Origin: Skermanella rosea
GTDB lineage: Bacteria > Pseudomonadota > Alphaproteobacteria > Azospirillales > Azospirillaceae
Length of the DNA stretch: 64,000 nt
Assembly: GCF_016806835.2 (NCBI RefSeq)
Contig: NZ_CP086111.1
Coordinates: 5,263,471-5,327,470, forward strand
Direction: 5' to 3'
Shown here: one piece after another, positions 1-8,274 of the stretch
Layout of the letters: each line of letters starts with the position of its first letter
How positions within the stretch are numbered: position 1 is the first letter of the stretch
Notes under the pieces: generated by a model
Databases searched by the model: none
The model's input: only the letters and a program-made list of their open reading frames with translations
What the model was told of the DNA's origin: nothing
Position numbers and translations under genes: made by a program

Positions 1-73
1 CGAGCCCGGAAAGCCCGGCATGTTCGTACAGGTCGGTGAACGCGAGGCCGAAGCCGAGACTGAGTTCCGTCAT
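1..73 (-). CDS. Start of an unidentified protein, cut by the window edge
   Basis: An open frame begins with ATG at position 73 on the minus strand and runs off the left edge. The visible N-terminus reads MTELSLGFGLAFTDLYEHAG, which looks like ordinary protein, but it is too short to assign to a family. The ribosome-binding site is not clear: AGGGG lies rather far upstream. Roughly 200 bp of apparently non-coding sequence separates it from the lipoprotein gene that ends at 286. Function unknown. Confidence 0.45.
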   Translation of the reverse strand, partial: MTELSLGFGLAFTDLYEHAGLSGL

Positions 74-285
74 GACAGGCGTGGCGCCCCTGTGCTGGCC
101 TTCACTCGCCGGCCGGCACTCACCGGCCGGTTTCCGGATCGGGCTGCCGGCGGTCTCCAGGGCAGGCCCGCGTCGTCAATAAACCGATACCTGGATTTGT
201 AACACGCCCCCGCCATCACGCCACGCCGAAACCCCGGCCGCCGGGAACCCCGCGACCAGCGGACGCACCCCCGGAAATTCCGTCG

Positions 286-876
286 TCAGAAGCTCCTCTG
301 CGGATTCCGGTTGAATTCCAGTTCGGCCGGGTCGAGTTGGAAGCCCACGACCACGCCGTAGTTGGCCGCGCTGACGCCTTCGGCCAGGGGGATCTGCTGC
401 TGCAGCTCCTCGATCGAGCCGCCGCGGCCCACGTTGGGCGAGAAGTCGATCGTGGTGTCGAACTCGCGCTTCGCGATGATCCGGCCGGCCGGATCGGTGA
501 TGGCGACGAAGTAGCGGTACGCTCCCTGGGTATCGCGGGTCGCCGGTCCGCGCTCGGCCCCCAGGACCAGATTGAGGTTGACGGTCACGCCGTCGCGGCC
601 ATATTCGCACCCGCCGGTATAGTCCAGCACCGCGGCCCGCGACGTGACGTCCGTCAGGTCGCGGCCGCCGCTGGCGCGGAAGCGGGTCACCTCGCGGGTC
701 TCCTCCGGAATCGTCACGCGGGGGCAGGCCAGCGGGACGGCGTTCGCTTCCGCCGCCGCGGGAGGCTGGCCGCCGGCGCCGGAGCAGGCAGCCATCAGGG
801 GTATGACGGCTGCCAGCGATGCGCCGCGGGCTTTCCTGCCAAGCGTTCCTATATTACGGTCGGGTCCGAAAAACAT
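286..876 (-). CDS. Putative outer-membrane lipoprotein of unknown function
   Basis: A 196-residue protein if it starts at the ATG at 876; a longer frame reaches 942. A hydrophobic stretch around residues 17-30 ends in a lipobox-like LMAAC, so the mature protein would be lipid-anchored at that Cys. The rest is soluble and contains a predicted beta-rich segment (VTVNLNLVLGAERGP, then YRYFVAITDPAGRIIAKREF) resembling small periplasmic lipoproteins. No catalytic motif is visible. It is divergent from ispH, with about 130 bp between the two starts. I do not recognise a named family. Confidence 0.7.
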   Translation of the reverse strand: MFFGPDRNIGTLGRKARGASLAAVIPLMAACSGAGGQPPAAAEANAVPLACPRVTIPEETREVTRFRASGGRDLTDVTSRAAVLDYTGGCEYGRDGVTVNLNLVLGAERGPATRDTQGAYRYFVAITDPAGRIIAKREFDTTIDFSPNVGRGGSIEELQQQIPLAEGVSAANYGVVVGFQLDPAELEFNRNPQRSF

Positions 877-961
877 CGCCACTTGATGACTCGCTTGTAG
901 GTTCGTGCGGTGCGACTGTAGAGCAAGGTATCGGCACCGCACAAGCCGGCCACACCATCCC

Positions 962-990
962 TACCCCGGCGGGACGCCCCGCCGGGGGTA
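962..990. promoter_or_regulatory. GC-rich hairpin in the ispH leader
   Basis: TACCCCGGCGGG and CCCGCCGGGGGTA form a 12-bp stem (one extra G on the right arm) with a short loop. It ends about 20 nt before the ispH start codon and just ahead of its AAGG ribosome-binding site. There is no T-run, so it is not a classic terminator. It may influence ispH mRNA stability or translation; this is inference. Confidence 0.4.
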
Positions 991-1009
991 CCAAGTGCAA
1001 GGTTGAACT

Positions 1010-1960
1010 ATGTCCAGGCCTCTGACCATCCTGCTGGCCAGCCCGCGGGGCTTCTGCGCCGGGGTTGACCGCGCGATCCAGATCGTCGAAGTCGCGTTGG
1101 AAAAGTACGGCGCACCGGTCTATGTCCGCCACGAGATCGTCCACAACCGTTTCGTCGTCGAGGGATTGGAGGCCAAGGGCGCCGTCTTCGTCGACGAGCT
1201 GGACGAGATTCCCGACGACGTTCCGGTCGTCTTCTCCGCCCACGGCGTGCCCAAGGCGGTCCCGGCCGAGGCCGAGCGGCGCCGGATGTTCTATCTGGAC
1301 GCCACCTGCCCGCTGGTCAGCAAGGTCCACATCGAGGCGGAACGCCACCACGAGCAGGGCAGGCAGGTGATCCTGATCGGCCATGCCGGGCATCCGGAGG
1401 TGGTCGGCACCATGGGCCAGCTTCCCGAAGGAAGCGTGGTGCTGGTCGAGAGCGTCGGCGATGTCTCCAGGATCGAGGTCGAGGATCCGGAAAACCTGGC
1501 CTTCGTGACCCAGACGACCCTGTCGGTGGACGACACCGCCGCCATCGTGGCAGCGCTCCAGGCCCGCTTCCCGGCGATCGAGAAGCCGCGCAAGGAGGAT
1601 ATCTGCTATGCCACGACCAACAGGCAGCAGGCCGTCAAGGCGATAGCGCCGCGCGCCGACATGGTGCTGGTGGTGGGGGCGCCCAATTCGTCCAACTCCA
1701 TGCGTCTGGTCGAGGTCGCCCGGACCCATGGCTGCGAGCGCGCCATGCTGGTCCAGCGCGCGACGGACATCGACTGGAGCGCGCTGGAGGACGTCCGGAC
1801 GCTGGGGGTCACCGCCGGCGCCTCCGCCCCCGACGTCCTGATCCAGGAAGTCATCCAGGGCGCCCGCGACCGGTTCGACGTCACCATCGAGGAGGTGACG
1901 CTGACCCGGGAGGACGTCGTGTTCAAGCTGCCGAGGGTTCTGACGACGGCGGCGGAATAG
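1010..1960 (+). CDS. ispH: 4-hydroxy-3-methylbut-2-enyl diphosphate reductase
   Basis: A 316-residue IspH/LytB, the last enzyme of the MEP isoprenoid pathway. It reduces HMBPP to isopentenyl and dimethylallyl diphosphate in the cytoplasm using a [4Fe-4S] cluster. The three cluster cysteines are visible: C16 in PRGFCAGV, C100 in DATCPLV and C199 in [11 protein letters not shown]. The length is typical. ATG at 1010 is preceded by AAGG (about 999-1002). In many related alphaproteobacteria ispH is followed directly by thrB and rnhA. Here the same order is kept, but about 3.1 kb of accessory and decayed sequence lies between. Confidence 0.97.
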   Translation: MSRPLTILLASPRGFCAGVDRAIQIVEVALEKYGAPVYVRHEIVHNRFVVEGLEAKGAVFVDELDEIPDDVPVVFSAHGVPKAVPAEAERRRMFYLDATCPLVSKVHIEAERHHEQGRQVILIGHAGHPEVVGTMGQLPEGSVVLVESVGDVSRIEVEDPENLAFVTQTTLSVDDTAAIVAALQARFPAIEKPRKEDICYATTNRQQAVKAIAPRADMVLVVGAPNSSNSMRLVEVARTHGCERAMLVQRATDIDWSALEDVRTLGVTAGASAPDVLIQEVIQGARDRFDVTIEEVTLTREDVVFKLPRVLTTAAE

Positions 1961-1991
1961 CGCCGCGGACCGGGGTCCCTGGCCCTGGGAT

Positions 1992-2357
1992 TCAGGGGCC
2001 GGCGCCCTTCTCGGCGCTGCGGCGGAACAGGCGCGCCAGCCCGATGGCCTCGCCGATCCCCGCAAACCCGAACCGGAACCCCGGTTCGGGCGGACGGCCG
2101 TTGGGAAACTCCGCCGCCTCCGCCCAGAGGTCGCCGACATAGGCGGCGTAATCCAGGGGCATCCGCCCGATCAGGCCGGACAGCACGCCGGCGGGGACGT
2201 CGGGTCCGGTCGCCAGGGTGATCCGCCGGCCCAGCCCCATGATGAAGTCGTGGTTCTCGTCCGTGTCGAAATCCGCCATCCGCCCGATCTCCAGCAGCCT
2301 GGCGATCTGGTCGGTGATGTCGAGTTCGACACCCGTGTCTTCGTTGACGAGAATCAT
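1992..2357 (-). CDS. Hypothetical acidic protein, 121 residues
   Basis: Starting at the ATG at 2357, with GGAG about nine bases upstream, this encodes a soluble 121-residue protein beginning MILVNEDTGVELDITDQIAR. No signal peptide, membrane segment or known motif is visible. It is convergent with ispH: the stop codons are about 30 bp apart and share a GC-rich imperfect hairpin (1981-2000). A longer frame extends to 2507, but its extra residues are Arg/Cys-rich and look untranslated. Function unknown. Confidence 0.65.
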   Translation of the reverse strand: MILVNEDTGVELDITDQIARLLEIGRMADFDTDENHDFIMGLGRRITLATGPDVPAGVLSGLIGRMPLDYAAYVGDLWAEAAEFPNGRPPEPGFRFGFAGIGEAIGLARLFRRSAEKGAGP

Positions 2358-2581
2358 GCTTCGTGGCTCCGGAGTTGAACGGCAAACAATGCTGACGATT
2401 TCACGTACCCGTGCGGGGTGTATCCCGCACTTGAGGTCGCCACAAAGTAATCGTCGGATTGTGACATTTCTCCGTGCCTTTTTGTGCATCGCAAAGGCAA
2501 GCGGCATTGAGGTGATGATAGCCGCGAGCGGAGTGGGAATCCCGGATTAGTGCCTCGGCATGGTGTTTTCGATTGATTTGT

Positions 2582-2680
2582 CGTAGGTCGGCCTCGGCCG
2601 AAGGCCGACGCCGACAGCTTGGCTGGAGCGTCGATGCAGGGTGTCGGCGTTCGCCCTGACGGGCGAAGGCCGGCCTGCGG
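2582..2680. repeat. REP/BIME-like inverted repeat, copy A
   Basis: Two arms of about 36-40 nt face each other: GTAGGTCGGCC... at 2582-2618 and its near-complement ending ...CGGCCTGCGG at 2641-2680. Each arm contains its own small hairpin, for example TTCGCCCTGACGGGCGAA at about 2650-2667. The same structure recurs at 25866-25962. It lies between the 121-residue gene and the response regulator, with no gene inside. This is the architecture of bacterial interspersed REP elements. Confidence 0.75.
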
Positions 2681-2724
2681 CACTCCGCTCCGCCGAACGT
2701 CATCAAGAACACTGTGCGGGACCG

Positions 2725-3465
2725 CTATTCCCGGATCCAGACATGTTCTAGCACGATACTGAGATCCGCCAGGTCCTTCAGCCGCTGGATCAGCCTCTTG
2801 CTCATCAACGTTCCCTTGCCGACGATGACCAGGCCGGACGGGATGATCACGTCCTGGGCCGGCACGCTTCCCGGGGGCACGTCGGCCAGCGCCCTCCTGA
2901 CCATCCCGGCGTCCGGCGCCTCGGGAGGAACCGGCAGCGGCCGGGTCGGCAGCCCGGCCTTCTCCGGGGACCCGGCCCGTTCCGCCGGCGGCTCGCCGAA
3001 GCCAAGCCGCACGTCCACCTTGGCGTATTCGGTCCCGGAGCGGATAGTGCGGATCTCCTCGCCGAAAACCCGGGCCAGCCGCGAGGCAAGGGCGCCCTGG
3101 GATACCGGCTTGACGATGAAACCGTTGATGTCCAGCGCCATGGCGCGGCTGACCAGTTCCATGTCGGAATGTCCGGTCAGCATGATCACGGGCAGGTCGC
3201 GGCGGCAGCCGTTGGCTCCCGAGCGGATCGCCTTCAGCATCTCCAGGCCGTTGATCCGCGGCATGTTCAGGTCGGCGATGACCGCGTCGAACTCCATCCT
3301 GCCGCCTTCCAGCATCCACAGCGCGTCGGCCCCGTTTTCCGCCTGGTGGACGCCCTTGGCGCCGAGATATCCCAGCAGACGGCCGCCCAGGGCGCGCGTG
3401 AAGCGCTCGTCGTCGACGACCAGGATGGAGCGTTCCGCCAGCAGCGTGTCGGGTTTGGGCTGCAT
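2725..3465 (-). CDS. Response regulator with unusual C-terminal extension
   Basis: A 246-residue protein from the ATG at 3465. The N-terminal half is a receiver domain: acidic pocket in ILVVDDE near residues 15-21, phospho-acceptor Asp in FDAVIADLNMPRINGLE, the VIMLTGHSD segment and the switch Lys in INGFIVKPVSQ. The C-terminal part, after about residue 150, is a Pro-rich linker and then a short domain ending in VIIPSGLVIVGKGTLMSKRLIQRLKDL. It has no HTH, so it is probably not a DNA-binding regulator. The frame continues upstream, without a stop, into the remnant of a histidine kinase that was probably its partner. The ribosome-binding site is weak. Confidence 0.85.
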   Translation of the reverse strand: MQPKPDTLLAERSILVVDDERFTRALGGRLLGYLGAKGVHQAENGADALWMLEGGRMEFDAVIADLNMPRINGLEMLKAIRSGANGCRRDLPVIMLTGHSDMELVSRAMALDINGFIVKPVSQGALASRLARVFGEEIRTIRSGTEYAKVDVRLGFGEPPAERAGSPEKAGLPTRPLPVPPEAPDAGMVRRALADVPPGSVPAQDVIIPSGLVIVGKGTLMSKRLIQRLKDLADLSIVLEHVWIRE

Positions 3466-4182
3466 GGCATCTACGCCGCGTGGATGTAGCGGAATATGAA
3501 GTCCTGGACAGCGTAGGCCGCATCGCGGAGATCGGCACCGATCCGGCGTCACCGCGTCGTCGGTCACGACCAGCACCCGCAAGCCTTCGGTGTCGGTCAG
3601 TTCCGGCAGCACGGGCGGGGCCAGGATCTCGACCGGGATGGTGAACCAGAAGCACGCGCCCTCTCCCGGCACGCCGCGCGGAGCGCCATGTCCAGGTCGC
3701 GCCCGCGGCGCTGGGCCTGCTCGACGTGCCGCTTCATGTAGTCGATCGCGGTGCCGAGCCCGGCATGGCGGCCCGCCTCCGCGATGACGAAGCCGTTGAC
3801 CAGCGCGTCCGGCGCCTCGTTCGCGATGCACAGGCCGATCTCGTCCAGGCTGGCCCCGGCATCGACCACCAGCGGCGTCCGATGCATCAGCGACTCGATC
3901 GGCCGGCGCTGATAGAGGTCGCGCATGAAGGGCTTGGCCAGGATGGAGAGCAGGTCGGTCCGGCTGACCAGTCCGACGACCCGGTCGTCGTCGCCGACCA
4001 CAGCCAGGGCCGGCCACTCCGCATGGTCGACCAGATGCTGGACGACCGCCTCGCAGGCGGTCTGGAAATGGATCGGCGTCAGCGGCACCAGCATGTCCGC
4101 CGCGCGGAGATCGCGCCCGCGGGCGACCGGCTCCGGGAATGGCTTCGTCGGGGGCGGCGGTCCGGAGGTCTGGCACGATCAT
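3466..4182 (-). pseudogene. Remnant of a CBS-domain hybrid histidine kinase
   Basis: Pieces of one kinase lie in two frames. An N-terminal start (MIVPDLRTAAPDEAIP, at 4182) is in one frame. A CBS-pair-like region (residues such as PALAVVGDDDRVVGLVSRTDLL and VNGFVIAEAGRHAGLGTAIDYM) is in another, readable from 4094 to about 3670. The final piece, GACFWFTIPVEI followed by LRVLVVTDDAV, is back in the first frame. GACFWFTIPVE is the typical end of a HATPase domain, and LRVLVVTDD the typical start of a receiver. The DHp and ATPase domains expected between them are missing, so a deletion joined the two parts out of frame near 3670. A second frame disruption lies between 4182 and 4094. The receiver is cut off before its Asp. 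Confidence 0.75.
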
Positions 4183-4302
4183 TCTCTGGTAGTAGCGCAG
4201 ATGCACTTTTAGACAAAAGCGCTGCGTCTGCGTGACGCCAGCGTGAATTTCTTTCGTGCCGGACCGAGGCTCGGCGCGTGCCCTCGTATGCCGCCGGCGA
4301 GC

Positions 4303-4551
4303 CTAGCGGCAATCCCCCAGCATCGCCTCGAGCGACGGCGCGTCGAAGATATCGTCGGCCAAACGGTCGAGTTCCGCGAGGGAGGCCCCGCGCACCCGCC
4401 GGACCGCCCCCTCCGGGAGCGGACCGAACCGGCGCCCCAGCTGCCGGAGCAGCATCTCCGCCATGGCTTCGGCCCGGCCCTCGACCAATGCAGCGGCACG
4501 TGCCTCCGCCCTCGCCTCGTCCAGATATTCGCGGAGCGCCATCGACGCCAC
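4303..4551 (-). CDS. Possible internal Rpn short product (82 residues)
   Basis: Inside the core-deleted Rpn gene, AGGAGG (4565-4560, minus strand) lies eight bases before an in-frame GTG at 4551. Translation would give the C-terminal domain alone ([17 protein letters not shown]...). The full-length Rpn gene at 61.2 kb has a perfect AGGAGG at the equivalent place. Separately translated short C-terminal forms that inhibit the long form are known for E. coli Rpn genes. That this one is made is inference. Confidence 0.4.
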   Translation of the reverse strand: MASMALREYLDEARAEARAAALVEGRAEAMAEMLLRQLGRRFGPLPEGAVRRVRGASLAELDRLADDIFDAPSLEAMLGDCR

Positions 4552-4974
4552 TTTCTCATCCTCCTTCGGCACGACACGGCCCAGCATGGCCTTCAACCGC
4601 TCCCGGTCCAGGGCTTCGGCCGCCCCGAACAGATACCTGACCACCGACACGATCACCGTCAAGCCGGCGCCCGCCGCGACGGACAGCAGGCGCTCCAGCG
4701 TCTCCTGCGGGTCGGCGTCGCGGCCGGCGTATTTCAGCACCAGCAACCCGGCCTGCAACTCGGGATGCCGGGACAGCTCATGGTCGGCGATCGCCCCCAG
4801 GTCGACCAGGACATAACCGAAATCCAGCAGCCCGGCGTCCACCAGCCCGGCCGGCAACCGTTCCCGAAGGAACGCGTCGGCCACCCCGGGCTGGTCGAGC
4901 AGCTGCCTGGCGAACTGGTCGTGCTGCCGGATCAGACGCCGGCCGCCGCCTCCATCGTCGCTCCCATCGGTCAT
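4303..4974 (-). CDS. Core-deleted Rpn-family (PD-(D/E)XK) nuclease paralogue
   Basis: A 223-residue protein (ATG 4974, AGGTGG seven bases upstream). Residues 12-42 match the N-terminus of Rpn/YhgA-like nucleases ([23 protein letters not shown]). It then jumps straight to the C-terminal domain ([14 protein letters not shown] onward). Compared with the full-length relative at 61199-62164, about 118 residues holding the catalytic Asp and the E-x-K motif are absent, so it cannot be a nuclease. The C-terminal domain is well preserved, including [16 protein letters not shown] and [13 protein letters not shown]. It sits between ispH and thrB. It could be a decayed gene or a maintained C-terminal-domain protein. 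Confidence 0.8.
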   Translation of the reverse strand: MTDGSDDGGGGRRLIRQHDQFARQLLDQPGVADAFLRERLPAGLVDAGLLDFGYVLVDLGAIADHELSRHPELQAGLLVLKYAGRDADPQETLERLLSVAAGAGLTVIVSVVRYLFGAAEALDRERLKAMLGRVVPKEDEKVASMALREYLDEARAEARAAALVEGRAEAMAEMLLRQLGRRFGPLPEGAVRRVRGASLAELDRLADDIFDAPSLEAMLGDCR

Positions 4975-5128
4975 TCGGGCACCACCTCGGTCGGACGGCT
5001 GTCCACACTTTCGTATGACGGTACCTGCGCCCGCTCAAGGACGGCGATGTCGCAGGCGGAAGGCTCGATGCCCCGCCCCCAAGCGGAGCTTGACCCCCGA
5101 TCCGAAAAGGGTTAGTTGCCGAACCGCC

Positions 5129-6106
5129 ATGGCCGTCTATACAGAAGTTTCCGACGAGGACCTGAACGCCTTCACCGCCCAGTATCCGCTGGGCGCGGTG
5201 CTGTCGTGCAAGGGCATCGCGGAAGGGGTGGAGAACTCCAACTACCTGCTGGTGACGGAATCGGGCCCGTACATCCTGACCCTGTACGAGAAGCGGGTGA
5301 ACCGCGCCGACCTGCCGTTCTTCCTGGGCCTGATGGAGCATCTGGCGGCCAAGGGCGTCGGCTGCCCCGTGCCGCTGCACGGCCATGACGGGGAGGCGCT
5401 CCGGGAGCTGTGCGGCCGGCCCGCCGTGCTGGTGACCTTCCTGAACGGCATGTGGCCCCGGCGGATCGACCCGTACCATTGCGCGGCGCTGGGCGAGGCG
5501 ATGGCCGCCATGCACCTGGCCGGGGCCGATTTCGCGATGAGCCGGGCCAACAACCTGTCCGTCTCCGGCTGGCGGCCCCTGTTCGAGGCCTGCGCCGACC
5601 GCGCGCACGAGGTCAAGCCGGGCCTGGCGGAAGCCCTGGCGGCGGAACTGGACCTGCTGGAGGTGCGCTGGCCCACGGCCGAGGGGCCGGACGCCCTGCC
5701 CTCCGGCGTGATCCATGCCGACCTTTTCCCCGACAACGTGTTCTTCCGCGGGCGCGACCTGTCGGGACTGATCGACTTCTATTTCGCCTGCACCGACCTG
5801 CTGGCCTACGACGTGGCGATCTGCCTGAACGCCTGGTGCTTCGAGCCCGACGGCGCGTTCAACGCGACCAAGGCGCGGCTGCTGCTGTCGAGCTATCGCA
5901 AGGTCCGGCCGCTGTCAGACGCTGAACTGGCGGCCCTGCCGCTGCTGGCCCGCGGCAGCGCCCTGCGGTTCCTGCTGACCCGCCTGTACGACCTGCTGAA
6001 CCACCCCGCCGGGGCCTTCGTCAAGCCCAAGAACCCGCTGGAATACTGGAACAAGCTGCGCTTCCACCAGCAGGTGCGCGGCCCCGGCGACTACGGGCTG
6101 GAGTGA
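5129..6106 (+). CDS. thrB: Homoserine kinase (ThrB type II)
   Basis: A 325-residue kinase of the aminoglycoside-phosphotransferase fold. It phosphorylates homoserine in threonine biosynthesis. The start is taken at the ATG at 5129 ([15 protein letters not shown]), the usual start of alphaproteobacterial ThrB; an upstream extension to 5015 is Arg/Pro-rich and unlikely. The catalytic loop [13 protein letters not shown] (Asp and Asn) and the metal-binding GLIDFYFA (Asp) are both present. It is translationally close to rnhA: the stop at 6104-6106 is five bases before the rnhA start. Confidence 0.95.
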   Translation: MAVYTEVSDEDLNAFTAQYPLGAVLSCKGIAEGVENSNYLLVTESGPYILTLYEKRVNRADLPFFLGLMEHLAAKGVGCPVPLHGHDGEALRELCGRPAVLVTFLNGMWPRRIDPYHCAALGEAMAAMHLAGADFAMSRANNLSVSGWRPLFEACADRAHEVKPGLAEALAAELDLLEVRWPTAEGPDALPSGVIHADLFPDNVFFRGRDLSGLIDFYFACTDLLAYDVAICLNAWCFEPDGAFNATKARLLLSSYRKVRPLSDAELAALPLLARGSALRFLLTRLYDLLNHPAGAFVKPKNPLEYWNKLRFHQQVRGPGDYGLE

Positions 6107-6111
6107 CCGGA

Positions 6112-6573
6112 ATGGGCACCGAATCGAATGGCCCCAAGGTCGTCGACATCTATACCGACGGTGCCTGCAGCGGCAATCCGGGGCCGGGCGGCTGGGGCGC
6201 CATCCTGCGCTACGGCGCCGTCGAGAAGGAAATGTGCGGCGGCGAGCCGAACACGACCAACAACCGGATGGAGCTGATGGCGGCGATCCAGGCCCTGGAG
6301 GCGCTGAAGCGCCCGGTCAAGGTCAGGCTCCACACCGACAGCCAGTACGTCAAGGACGGGATCACCAAGTGGATCCATGGCTGGAAATCCCGCGGCTGGC
6401 AGACCGCCGACAAGAAGCCGGTCAAGAACGTCGAGCTGTGGCAGCGCTTGGACGCCGCCAAGGCCGGCCACGAGATCGAGTTCCACTGGGTCCGCGGCCA
6501 TGCCGGCCACCCGGAGAACGAGCGCGCCGACGAGCTGGCGCGCAAGGGTCTCCAGGAGGCGCGGCGTCGGTGA
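6112..6573 (+). CDS. rnhA: Ribonuclease HI
   Basis: A 153-residue RNase HI that cleaves RNA in RNA-DNA hybrids. The four catalytic acids are visible: Asp in [12 protein letters not shown], Glu in NRMELMAA, Asp in LHTDSQYV and Asp in ENERADELA. The basic handle [20 protein letters not shown] is also present. The ATG at 6112 has GGAG, within the end of thrB, eight bases upstream; a GTG at 6103 that overlaps the thrB stop is an alternative. The gene is transcribed with thrB. Confidence 0.96.
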   Translation: MGTESNGPKVVDIYTDGACSGNPGPGGWGAILRYGAVEKEMCGGEPNTTNNRMELMAAIQALEALKRPVKVRLHTDSQYVKDGITKWIHGWKSRGWQTADKKPVKNVELWQRLDAAKAGHEIEFHWVRGHAGHPENERADELARKGLQEARRR

Positions 6574-6589
6574 ACCGCGCCCGCCCGAG

Positions 6590-7645
6590 TCAGAATTCCA
6601 GGTTGACCGCGATCAGGGCCACGTAGCCGTCCCCGACCTCCGGATCCTCGTCGTCGAAGAAGATCAGGTCGGGGCCGACGGTCAGGCCGGAAGCGACCTG
6701 GTAGGCAGCACCCACGGCATAGATGTCGATGCCCCGGCCGGGCAGGTCGACCTTCTGGTACTGCGCCGCCACGCCCCAGGCATCCGCCTCGTAGCTGACG
6801 CCGACGTTCCAGGACTTGGCGTCCGGGTCGTCGGTCTCGATCAGGCTGTCGCCGTTGTCGTTGTAGGCGCCGCCGACCTTGAAGCCCTGGTAGCCGACCT
6901 GGGCGCCGACGCCCCAGGCGTCGAAATCCTCCGCCTCGGTCCCATCGTTGGCGTCGCCGTGGACATAGCCGGCGCCGATCTCCAGCGAGAAGCCGGCGAC
7001 CTCCCGCTCGTAGCCGATGCCGGCCTCGATCAGGTCCTTGTAAAGGTTGTCCGTGTCAGGGTCCGTCGGATCCAGGCCGACGACGTTCTGGCCTTCGCTG
7101 TCGAGCTGCGGCGTGTAGGAGACGCCGGCCCGCAGGCCGCCGATCTCCGGGGTCATGTAGGTGACCTTGGTCGAGTCGGAGGTGTCGGTCGGCAGCAGCA
7201 GGTCGTCGGTATCGATGTCCGGCCCGGCGAAGTCGAACCAGTCCTCGTCGATCTGGCCGTTGCCCACGGTGGGCGCGAAGACGAACAGCTGGTCGGCGGC
7301 GCCGTCCTGGTCGCCGAATTCCAGCCGCCCCCAGGCGCCGCCGAGATAGACCGACGCCTCGTCGGTGACGATGCCGCCGCCGGCGCCCTCGTTCTCCAGC
7401 TCGATCCGCGCGCCGTAGAGCAGGCCGTTGTCGGCCTTGCCGTCGGCGGCGACATGGATCTCGACCTCGTTCTGGAACTCCCGGGTGGTCGCGCCGGGGG
7501 CGTCGCCGTCGAAGGTGGCACCCCGGAAGGTCGTGAAACCACCGAGCTTCACCGTGAGCTGCGCCTCGGCCGGCTGGGGCTGCATCACCGCCAGTGCCGC
7601 TCCGGCAAGCAAGGCAGCACTCAAGGACCTCGATCTGGACAACAT
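6590..7645 (-). CDS. Gram-negative porin
   Basis: A 351-residue outer-membrane beta-barrel protein. It has a Sec signal peptide (LSAALLAGAALAVM, cleaved near AEA-QLTVKLGG). Alternating beta-strand patterns follow (YGARIELENEG, LRAGVSYTP, KSWNVGVSYEADAWGVAAQY), with acidic surface loops, and the protein ends in Phe (NLEF), the usual signal for barrel assembly. It fits the alphaproteobacterial general-porin family. The start at 7645 has GGAG seven bases upstream. It is convergent with rnhA, with only 16 bp between stops. Substrate unknown; probably general diffusion. Confidence 0.9.
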   Translation of the reverse strand: MLSRSRSLSAALLAGAALAVMQPQPAEAQLTVKLGGFTTFRGATFDGDAPGATTREFQNEVEIHVAADGKADNGLLYGARIELENEGAGGGIVTDEASVYLGGAWGRLEFGDQDGAADQLFVFAPTVGNGQIDEDWFDFAGPDIDTDDLLLPTDTSDSTKVTYMTPEIGGLRAGVSYTPQLDSEGQNVVGLDPTDPDTDNLYKDLIEAGIGYEREVAGFSLEIGAGYVHGDANDGTEAEDFDAWGVGAQVGYQGFKVGGAYNDNGDSLIETDDPDAKSWNVGVSYEADAWGVAAQYQKVDLPGRGIDIYAVGAAYQVASGLTVGPDLIFFDDEDPEVGDGYVALIAVNLEF

Positions 7646-7862
7646 CGAACCGCTCCGAAACACATGAACCCTGGAGCGGATTTCTAAGGATAAATCAATG
7701 CATCACAAAAAGAGCAAAGGTCTAATTCCGACCGAATCCTCTTGCTGTGCCATATAGGTGACACCTTCATTGCAGGAAGAATCCATTACTCCTTGCATGA
7801 TGGAGATCTTTGCGAAACATGACTGCAACGATACTGAAACATCAAATTATATGCTTCGACAT

Positions 7863-8072
7863 TCAATCCGGACTGCCGAAGCGTTCAACGGCCGGAGAAC
7901 CTCCGAGCGGATCGGCAGGCTTGTCGGCCTCCCGGGTCTTCCGCATCTTGAGATTGGCTTCCTGCGCCTCCTGCCCCGATTCGTCGTCGAACAGTCTCTC
8001 GACAGTCCGAGCGTTCTCCGCGGGATCGCTCTTCAGGGCATCGGAAAGATCGGGAACCGGCTTCCTTTCCAC
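7863..8072 (-). CDS. Small acidic hypothetical protein, 69 residues
   Basis: A GTG at 8072 preceded by GGAG (seven-base spacing) opens a 69-codon frame: VERKPVPDLSDALKSDP, then ERLFDDESGQEAQEANLKMRK. The product is hydrophilic and charged, with no membrane segment or Cys. Its composition (D, E, K-rich, few Arg runs) looks translated, unlike the overlapping plus-strand frames here. No family is recognised. It lies alone between the porin and the peptidoglycan-binding protein gene. Confidence 0.45.
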   Translation of the reverse strand: MERKPVPDLSDALKSDPAENARTVERLFDDESGQEAQEANLKMRKTREADKPADPLGGSPAVERFGSPD

Positions 8073-8274
8073 GGCGCTGCTCCTTGGATGGATCGCAGCG
8101 TGAACACCCCGGCGGGGGCTCGGGTTCCAGGCCGCCCCTCCGTTATCCGCTACTGATTGTTGCGCCAACGTATCACACCCGAACTTCCCGGCGGCGGGTG
8201 CCAAAAAAACTGCGGCGCGCCCGGGGCATGGCCTGATATGAAAGATAGGGTTACTCTGCCAGGGAGTTTTTGGA

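Noticed and set aside
1981-2000. An imperfect hairpin between convergent ispH and the 121-residue gene as a terminator
   Set aside because: The stem is short with a bulge, overlaps coding sequence and has no T-run on either strand.
7758-8156. A 132-codon plus-strand frame between the porin and the peptidoglycan-binding gene
   Set aside because: The opposite strand carries a better small frame with a proper RBS, and the plus-strand product looks random.
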